A stretch of DNA of 20,806 bases. Origin: a virus. The stretch lies in the IMG/VR virus record IMGVR_UViG_3300037891_000764, positions 1-20,806 of that record; one strand, given 5' to 3'. The notes beneath the pieces are model-generated. The model was not told the origin of the DNA. It saw only the letters and a list, made by a program, of their open reading frames with translations, and did no database searches. Shown here in pieces: positions 16,090 to 20,806 of this stretch. The position numbers and the translations under genes were made by a program. How positions within the stretch are numbered: position 1 is the first letter of the stretch; every line of letters begins with the position of its first letter.

Positions 16090-18528
16090 TTATGTTCCTC
16101 CATTAAAGAATGTGCTGTTTACTGCTTTTTCTTTGTTTTCACTAGTTGGTGCAGGCATACTACCACTTGTTAATTGTATTATTTGGTTTAGTACATATCC
16201 TACATTAGTATTTGTATCTTTAAATCCTAATAAATTTTGAGTAAACCTTCCACTTTGAAATCTACTTTCCACACTAGTTATCTTATATACTCCAGTTGAA
16301 ATTAAGTCAACTGGACCTCTAATTTGTTTTTCTAATAAATCATCTGCATTAGGATTATAATTCAGTAAAGTTATCAATAGAGAATTTGTTGATGGTATTG
16401 GTGAATTATCAGTTCCTTGAACATGAGCTCTAAATGTGTTACCTTGCCAAAATGGATCTCCTTTAATTTCAATGTTAAAGTTAATAGCATCTGCACTTCT
16501 CATTGCTATAGCTCCAAGTCTTTGAGCATACAATGTATCACTACCATCTGTTTCATTTTTTTGTTGTTCTTCAACACCTAATGGTTGGTCTACATATTGA
16601 ACTAAATTAAGATAGTCTGTCATTGGATCATAACTAACGTCGGATAGGTATTTGGTTTTGTCTGGTCTAGTAGGAGTAAACTGTTCTCTACCATCTGCGT
16701 GATATATTCCGTCTAATGGAATTCTTGAAGTGACATATAATTGTTCTACATCAAGACTATAGTTTAATACTTCATTGTTCATTCCTGAATACAAGTAACT
16801 ATACGATTTACATATAGATAAGTTTTTTAATCTTTCTCGCTGAAATGCTTGATTCTTTAATCTTTTTATTTGTTCTTCCTCATTTAAACTTGTTCCAGTA
16901 TCATCTGAGTTTATCATAATTGTAAATGTAATTTTTTTATGTCCAGCATATCCACCCTGGTCATCATAACGTCCATATTCTATCTTTAGGTCAACAGTTA
17001 TACTAAGAACTATTCCTGTTTCTTTATTAACTTCCTTAACGTATGAACCAAATGCTGGACAGTTACGTTCAATTTGTCTTTTAATTTCTGGACCTAGTGC
17101 AGTTGACGCATTGACTGTTGCTTCTCTTAAATCTTGATCTTGCATATCAGGAGCCATTCCGCCACCCTTAACAGCATTGGCTGTTGATCCCCAGGCTTTT
17201 AATTTTAAGTTAAAACTTCCAATTTGTTTTCCTGAATCGGTTCTTGCAACACCGGTTATGTCTGTACTTTTATCAAATAAAATTTCAATTTCTTTTGGTG
17301 CCTTTGCTCCAGTTTTAACTTCATTAGGATGCATCTTATCATATTCACCCTTGTTAAATGCTTTTTGTAAACCTTCAGCAAAGTCTTGAACAGTACCAAT
17401 TTTTTCAATTAGGTAATCAGTTTTTGTAACTGATTCAGTTTGTGCCATTTTAATCATACTAAATGCAATAATATTATATCTAGTTCCTTCTGGCCCGGTC
17501 TGACTTCTTACTTGGTTTATTTTTATAGGATAAAAAAATGCATTAGGATATTTTACACTAGCACCTGTGTCAAAATCTCTTCCTACAAATTCTAATTTTA
17601 ATACGTAATGTTGTGTTGGTAAACTATATCCATTTCCTAAAGACTTTCCAGCTTTTAATATTCTATCTAAAAAAGTAAATCCAAGTGGCTCCATTAAATC
17701 AAATTGTACAATACCTGGTGTAGTATTACCATGTTCGTGACCAGGAATTACTCTTTGTATCATAGCAATATTATCCATTGCAAACTCAGTAGTAACACCG
17801 GTTTGTGCTATTATAATTGCATCATCTCTGTTAATAGCTCCAGTATCTGACCCTTCTAGTTTACTTGGATCATTAAATACTTCACTGTTAACAATATAGA
17901 AAGTCCACTTATATGTAGGACTATCTACAGTACTGCACCAATTCTCAGAAGATAAGTTATTTAAAGTTTTTGCACTTGCTCTAGCACCAGATTTTAACGC
18001 TTTCTTTTTCATTGCCGCTTCTTCGGCTTTTTTTTCTTCTGCAACTTTTACAATCTTATCTTTGTATTCAAGTGCATCACCATCTGTTTCTAACTGGTCA
18101 AACTCTTCTTCTTTTACATCTTTTCCATTTGCCATTGCTACACCAGTATCTACTTGTGCATTTGTAAACTTATTATTGGAACCTTCCATCTTGGTCATTG
18201 ACTTTAATAATTTTTTTGTAAGTTCTGGATTTGATTGTAGATCACCCAAGTCGGCATCTGGATCAACTCCTAAATCTTTTGAAACAACATTTATATAATT
18301 TTCAGTATCATTGCCATCGCTTGGTGGAGCCCATCGTGTTATGAGATCTCTAACACTTTTATTATTGTATTTTGTATTTGATGTGTATAAATTCTTAGCC
18401 GCGGCTCTATAACCGTATTCGGGTTTTGAAAAAGTTTCAAAGCCTGCGTTGTTGCCAGTCTTGCCTACCCATTTAGCATCGCTGGTTCTAATATTAAGTG
18501 GATTAAAATTTTTATAATTTAGGTCCAT
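16090..18528 (-). CDS. Baseplate hub, gp27-like, with N-terminal lysozyme-like domain
   Basis: An 812-residue hub protein expected to form the trimer that joins the tail tube to the gp5 spike. Residues 1-125 resemble small phage lysozyme/peptidoglycan-hydrolase-like domains (NFNPLNIR at 7-14, W20, FETFSKPEYGYRAAAKNL at 30-47, TRWAPPSDGNDTENYINVVS at 64-83). A charged Lys/Glu/Ala linker (about 139-185) leads to hub domains from about 200: SPTYKWTFYIVNS, GVTTEFAMDNIAMIQRV, then GIVQFDLMEPLGFTFLDRI. The C-terminal part has IEIKGDPFWQGN and STGVYKITSVESRFQSGRFTQNLLGF, a pattern typical of hub proteins (Mu gp44/T4 gp27). Its ATG overlaps the upstream stop (TAATG); gp5 begins one base after its stop, the arrangement expected for hub and spike partners. 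The N-terminal domain may be the working tail lysozyme here; catalytic residues cannot be fixed without an alignment. Confidence 0.85.
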   Translation of the reverse strand: MDLNYKNFNPLNIRTSDAKWVGKTGNNAGFETFSKPEYGYRAAAKNLYTSNTKYNNKSVRDLITRWAPPSDGNDTENYINVVSKDLGVDPDADLGDLQSNPELTKKLLKSMTKMEGSNNKFTNAQVDTGVAMANGKDVKEEEFDQLETDGDALEYKDKIVKVAEEKKAEEAAMKKKALKSGARASAKTLNNLSSENWCSTVDSPTYKWTFYIVNSEVFNDPSKLEGSDTGAINRDDAIIIAQTGVTTEFAMDNIAMIQRVIPGHEHGNTTPGIVQFDLMEPLGFTFLDRILKAGKSLGNGYSLPTQHYVLKLEFVGRDFDTGASVKYPNAFFYPIKINQVRSQTGPEGTRYNIIAFSMIKMAQTESVTKTDYLIEKIGTVQDFAEGLQKAFNKGEYDKMHPNEVKTGAKAPKEIEILFDKSTDITGVARTDSGKQIGSFNLKLKAWGSTANAVKGGGMAPDMQDQDLREATVNASTALGPEIKRQIERNCPAFGSYVKEVNKETGIVLSITVDLKIEYGRYDDQGGYAGHKKITFTIMINSDDTGTSLNEEEQIKRLKNQAFQRERLKNLSICKSYSYLYSGMNNEVLNYSLDVEQLYVTSRIPLDGIYHADGREQFTPTRPDKTKYLSDVSYDPMTDYLNLVQYVDQPLGVEEQQKNETDGSDTLYAQRLGAIAMRSADAINFNIEIKGDPFWQGNTFRAHVQGTDNSPIPSTNSLLITLLNYNPNADDLLEKQIRGPVDLISTGVYKITSVESRFQSGRFTQNLLGFKDTNTNVGYVLNQIIQLTSGSMPAPTSENKEKAVNSTFFNGGT
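16096..16101 (-). promoter_or_regulatory. Strong ribosome binding site deciding the gp5 start
   Basis: GGAGGA on the minus strand lies seven bases before the ATG at 16088, inside the last codons of the hub gene. It makes the MSFKNDG start the real one and excludes the upstream ATG at 16103, which itself overlaps this site. Confidence 0.8.
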
Positions 18529-18812
18529 TACGAGAACCTTACTGGAACTTTTATTGTGACACCTTCTTTGAAATCTATAATTGGATCTTTTAATTTGTCT
18601 TGATTAAACAATGGAAAAACCCACCACAACTTTGCATTGCCATACAATTCGTGTGCTAACAAGTCTGGTTTATTTTGATGTTTTAGTTCTAGTTTAATAT
18701 TTTTAGTAGTAGTGTTATCAATATCAATAGAATCAACGTTTAGATGATCTAAATATTTTTCACCAACTATGTTTGTATTTCTATATAAACTATCTGATCC
18801 ATAAGTAGCCAT
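18528..18812 (-). CDS. 53: Baseplate wedge protein gp53-like / LysM-type tail protein X
   Basis: A 94-residue protein whose second half matches the core of T4 gp53 and of the small LysM-like tail proteins (P2 gpX type): KPDLLAHELYGNAKLWWVFPLFNQ at 48-71 parallels gp53's 'R-P-E-E-L-A-N-A-I-Y-G-N-P-Q-L-Y-W-V', followed by DP-I-D-x-KEGVTIKVP, the usual closing strand. gp53 binds at the hub-wedge boundary of the baseplate. At 94 residues it is about half of T4 gp53 (196) and keeps essentially the LysM-like core. The ATG overlaps the upstream stop (TAATG) and has an AGGAGGA ribosome site eight bases away. The downstream hub start overlaps its stop in the same way. Confidence 0.8.
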   Translation of the reverse strand: MATYGSDSLYRNTNIVGEKYLDHLNVDSIDIDNTTTKNIKLELKHQNKPDLLAHELYGNAKLWWVFPLFNQDKLKDPIIDFKEGVTIKVPVRFS

Positions 18813-19432
18813 TAAATAAATCCTCCTCTATTTCCACCTTTTAAAAGATGTCCACCTGAGTAAGTTTGAATATTAAATTCTTTTTTAATATTAGCAGGAG
18901 GAATTTGTGGAACTAAATCTATCGAAGCTAACAGCAATGTTGGAACTGTAGTACTTTGACCGTTTCCAATTTCAACATCAACATAGTCACTATCTTCAAC
19001 TAGTGTATAGTTAAAGTTTCTCATTACTACTGGCACATGACTTGCATGAACAATTCCATATGCACTAAATTTTAAAATAGGCGGTGGTGTTCCAGCTGTC
19101 TCTGCTCGTTGCTGACCAAAATCACTCTTAGTACAAGTTTTAAAAAAATGTATTGCCGCGGCTGTGTATTTTGCTTCTTCTATTGTATTTGAAGAAAATA
19201 ATGCAGTAACGTTAATTGTTGGATTAGCTGTATTCATATAATAATTCTGTTGGAATTGAGAGCCTTGTACTTCATAAGCACCATAGTTAGCATTATGTGA
19301 AAACTGGATAGTAGGAGTGTAAGGAAATAAAACACCACCCATATCATTTAATGGTTTTAGTATGCCGAAGTTCATAGAAAATGGCTTACCTTTTTGTTTT
19401 AATAATAGTTTTACTTTATTTTGAACTGTCAT
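18812..19432 (-). CDS. Baseplate tail-tube protein, gp48/gp54-like
   Basis: A 206-residue protein that by content and position should be a tube-initiator or tube-cap subunit linking hub to tail tube. After a basic N-terminus (VKLLLKQKGKPF), residues 34-60 read VLFPYTPTIQFSHNANYGAYEV, followed by NPTINVTALFSSNTIEEAKYTAAAIHFFKTC at 70-100. This strand-helix layout (beta strands, then an 'S-x-E-x-x-x' helix ending in an aromatic-rich segment) is like the tube-fold domain of T4 gp48 and gp54 ('T-P-R-S-T-E-D-L-M-A-I-I-N-I-Y-Q-Y-F'). The later part (ILKFSAYG, VMRNFNYTLVEDSDYVDV) is again beta-rich. It is shorter than T4 gp48 (364) or gp54 (320), and I cannot decide between them, so no symbol is given. 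It is translationally coupled on both sides by TAATG overlaps. Confidence 0.7.
   Translation of the reverse strand: MTVQNKVKLLLKQKGKPFSMNFGILKPLNDMGGVLFPYTPTIQFSHNANYGAYEVQGSQFQQNYYMNTANPTINVTALFSSNTIEEAKYTAAAIHFFKTCTKSDFGQQRAETAGTPPPILKFSAYGIVHASHVPVVMRNFNYTLVEDSDYVDVEIGNGQSTTVPTLLLASIDLVPQIPPANIKKEFNIQTYSGGHLLKGGNRGGFI
18821..18827 (-). promoter_or_regulatory. Ribosome binding site of the gp53-like gene
   Basis: AGGAGGA on the minus strand, eight bases before the ATG at 18812 and inside the end of the upstream gene. It is one of the two strongest sites in the window and suggests high translation of this small protein independent of coupling. Confidence 0.75.
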
Positions 19433-20040
19433 TATTTTAGTCTATCCTCGATAAATGCAAATATGTTCTCATCATATTTTCCAAAGAACTGATTAAATGC
19501 TTTTACCTTTTCTTCTTTTTCAACACCACTTGCCATAACTTTTCTAAAGTCACTTGCACTCATTCCACCCTGCATAACTGGAGCAACATATACGTATCCT
19601 CTTTCGTTTGCAGTAGGAACTAATTCTTTCATATCTTTTGGTAAGTCGTGTAAGAAACCTTTTCCTGTTTCTAACCTTGATGCATCTTTTTGTCCATATA
19701 CAAGAATAGTAGCAGTATTACTAGGGTCTTTTCCTACTGCTGACAGGTCTGGTCTATATGGATTAGTTTTAACAATCTTGTTTGCAGGTATTCCAAACAT
19801 TTTACTCATTATAGATGCCTTCTCGTCAAACGTAAATGGATCTTCTCCATAGTTACCGCCTGCATGGGCCTTTTGAGCTTTCTGACTGAAAGTAGTGGCG
19901 ATAAATACGTTATCAGCACCAAACTTACTTACTAGATGTTTGTAGACATCACGATGTCCTTGGTGCATAGGTTGGAACCTTCCACCATAGAAAACAGCTA
20001 TATTGTCAACACTTTCTTTTAATACTTCGTTAATTAGCAT
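19432..20040 (-). CDS. Nucleotidyltransferase of the HxGH cytidylyl/adenylyltransferase superfamily
   Basis: A 202-residue Rossmann-like nucleotidyltransferase that would join a nucleoside monophosphate to a phosphorylated substrate. The signature is complete: IAVFYGGRFQPMHQGH at 14-29, with the HxGH nucleotide-binding motif H26-Q-G-H29; YGQKDASR at 115-122; and the C-terminal (I/M)SxSxxR-type loop MSASDFR at 160-166. Members include NMN adenylyltransferase, pantetheine-phosphate adenylyltransferase and glycerol-3-phosphate cytidylyltransferase; the substrate cannot be read from the sequence. Related proteins occur in marine T4-type phages. It is the first gene after the late promoter at 20062, with GGAGAG seven bases before the ATG, and the tail-tube gene overlaps its stop. 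Late expression with baseplate genes is odd for a metabolic enzyme and hints at a virion-related or late-infection role. Confidence 0.85.
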   Translation of the reverse strand: MLINEVLKESVDNIAVFYGGRFQPMHQGHRDVYKHLVSKFGADNVFIATTFSQKAQKAHAGGNYGEDPFTFDEKASIMSKMFGIPANKIVKTNPYRPDLSAVGKDPSNTATILVYGQKDASRLETGKGFLHDLPKDMKELVPTANERGYVYVAPVMQGGMSASDFRKVMASGVEKEEKVKAFNQFFGKYDENIFAFIEDRLK

Positions 20041-20047
20041 ATTACGA

Positions 20048-20053
20048 CTCTCC
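20048..20053 (-). promoter_or_regulatory. Ribosome binding site of the nucleotidyltransferase
   Basis: GGAGAG on the minus strand, seven bases before the ATG at 20038-20040. It supports the chosen start and sits in the short leader after the late-promoter box. Confidence 0.65.
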
Positions 20054-20061
20054 GTTACTAC

Positions 20062-20069
20062 TATTTATC
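20062..20069 (-). promoter_or_regulatory. Putative T4-type late promoter of the baseplate operon
   Basis: The minus strand reads GATAAATAGTAG, one mismatch to the T4 late element TATAAATA. It lies 21 bases upstream of the nucleotidyltransferase ATG, with room for a leader carrying GGAGAG. It should drive the run from the nucleotidyltransferase through the lysozyme-like gene. Its upstream side overlaps the divergent gp55 early promoter. Confidence 0.65.
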
Positions 20070-20084
20070 AAAATAAAAAACCGG

Positions 20085-20113
20085 TTGACTTTGGGTGCAG
20101 GTTCAACTATAAT
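20085..20113 (+). promoter_or_regulatory. Host sigma-70-type (early) promoter for gp55
   Basis: TTGACT (20085-20090) and TATAAT (20108-20113) are separated by exactly 17 bases, matching the bacterial consensus at 11 of 12 positions. An A-rich tract (AAAATAAAAAA) ends four bases before the -35 element, like the UP elements of strong T4 early promoters. Transcription would start near 20120, giving a leader of about 45 bases before the gp55 ATG. It is the only such promoter I noticed and explains how a divergent sigma gene is expressed before late genes. Confidence 0.8.
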
Positions 20114-20129
20114 AAGCATATCAATACAT

Positions 20130-20145
20130 AGAATTAAGAAATTCT
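20130..20145 (+). repeat. Short hairpin in the gp55 leader
   Basis: AGAATT and AATTCT form a perfect 6-bp inverted repeat around the four-base loop AAGA, within the untranslated leader. It ends 19 bases before the ATG, so it would not cover the start. It could be an operator-like dyad, a weak mRNA structure, or chance in AT-rich sequence. Confidence 0.35.
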
Positions 20146-20164
20146 AATTTCCCGAAAGAATATA

Positions 20165-20806
20165 ATGATAAAACCAAAAAGACAGTTCTATTTAACAAAC
20201 AAGGACTTATTAAAAGAAATACACAAAAGTAAGATGTCTTATTGTTGGACTAAAACTGAAGACTTTTCTCATTTTGATATTATCGTTGATGATATTAAAA
20301 ACCTTAAGAAAAGAACAGTATTAGCAGAAGCAAAACAAAACAGAGCAACAAGATTACAAAAACAAGCACATGAAGCTGAAGTAGCAAGATGGGAACAAGG
20401 GTTAACTGGTAAAAAAACTAAACCAAGAGTAGCCGATTTTGCAGTAGATATTAAAAGTGTCAAAGATGCTGATGTTGTAGTTAGAGTTATGACTTTTGAA
20501 CACGTTCCGTTAGAAAATAGAAAAAACAAACCAAAAACAGAAGCAGACCTTCACGCAAAGTGTAACTTCCCACCATTTAAGCATTATGCTAAGAATGATA
20601 AAAAATGGGAAGAAGTAGGAAGATCACATTGGGAAGGTGGAGTAGACAATGGCCACTTCAATGTGGGACATGGAAAGACTACCGACAATTTAGCTCGTAT
20701 GTATATCAAGTTATGTGAAAGATATAGTATGCGTGGTAACTGGCGTGGTTATACATATGTAGACGAAATGCGAGGACAAGCATTATTGCAACTTGCACAA
20801 ATTGGA
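20165..20806 (+). CDS. 55: Late transcription sigma factor gp55, C-terminally cut by window end
   Basis: The only plus-strand gene: 214 codons, open at the right edge. The product is the phage sigma-70-family factor that directs host RNA polymerase, with the sliding clamp, to late promoters. Residues 7-19 (QFYLTNKDLLKEI) match the gp55 N-terminal segment ('Y-V-N-N-K-E-L-L-Q-A-I' in T4), and about 180-212 (DNLARMYIKLCERYSMRG, then NWRGYTYVDEMRGQALLQL) match sigma region 2 ('F-N-F-S-G-Y-T-Q-S-W-K-Q-E-M'). Between them lies an insert of about 150 residues absent from T4 gp55 (185 aa in total), with SYCWTKTEDFSHFDIIVDD, a basic helix, FPPFKHY and GRSHWEGG. I recognise this longer form from marine phages. 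The ATG at 20165 has only a weak GAAAGAA ribosome site. It is divergent from the late cluster it should activate, and is driven by the sigma-70 promoter at 20085. Confidence 0.88.
   Translation, partial: MIKPKRQFYLTNKDLLKEIHKSKMSYCWTKTEDFSHFDIIVDDIKNLKKRTVLAEAKQNRATRLQKQAHEAEVARWEQGLTGKKTKPRVADFAVDIKSVKDADVVVRVMTFEHVPLENRKNKPKTEADLHAKCNFPPFKHYAKNDKKWEEVGRSHWEGGVDNGHFNVGHGKTTDNLARMYIKLCERYSMRGNWRGYTYVDEMRGQALLQLAQIG

Noticed and set aside
16089-16103. Longer gp5 beginning at the ATG at 16103
   Set aside because: The strong GGAGGA site at 16096-16101 overlaps that start and is ideally spaced for the ATG at 16088.
19900-19907. GATAAATA on the plus strand inside the nucleotidyltransferase gene, resembling a late promoter
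   Set aside because: It lacks the following GT shared by the three other boxes, is antisense, and has no gene directly downstream; a chance match is expected in AT-rich DNA.
20269-20529. Minus-strand open frame of 86 codons
   Set aside because: It lies wholly inside the gp55 reading frame on the opposite strand, is Cys/Ser/Leu-rich, and has no ribosome site or family resemblance.

Overview
The window reads as part of a T4-type (contractile-tailed) bacteriophage genome from an AT-rich marine lineage. The genes match T4 baseplate families in the divergent form found in cyanophages and pelagiphages. The strong AT bias, A/T-ending codons and the form of the giant tail protein and of gp55 fit a phage of a low-GC marine bacterium such as SAR11. 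The host is inference. No host chromosomal gene, tRNA, IS element or CRISPR array was seen.

Layout. Almost everything lies on the minus strand and is read right to left. From 20040 down to 14167 there is a tightly coupled run: a nucleotidyltransferase, a gp48/gp54-like tail-tube/baseplate protein, a small gp53/LysM-like wedge protein, a gp27-like hub with an N-terminal lysozyme-like domain, a gp5-like spike, and a GH24-fold lysozyme-like protein that seems catalytically degenerate. After a 64-base gap a second run (14102 to 131) holds gp25, gp6 and one giant gene of 3495 codons, about half the window. A third minus-strand gene begins at 87 and leaves the window. On the plus strand at the right edge, divergent from everything else, is the late sigma factor gp55 (start 20165, open at the window end).

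Regulation. Each of the three minus-strand runs begins with the same AT-rich box, [C/G]ATAAATAGT, very close to the T4 late promoter TATAAATA read by gp55. The gp55 gene itself has a near-consensus host sigma-70 promoter (TTGACT, 17 bases, TATAAT). The early gp55 promoter and the late baseplate promoter lie back to back within about 50 bases, so polymerase bound at one should block the other. This may be a simple early-to-late switch with negative feedback on gp55.

How the genes work together. The hub (gp27-like), spike (gp5), tube initiator (gp48/54-like) and wedge parts (gp53, gp25, gp6, giant protein) together form the baseplate that triggers sheath contraction. The notable departures from T4 are: lysozyme-like domains on the hub and on a separate protein rather than inside gp5; one giant protein directly after gp6, where T4 has gp7, gp8 and later wedge genes; and a nucleotidyltransferase leading the baseplate operon.
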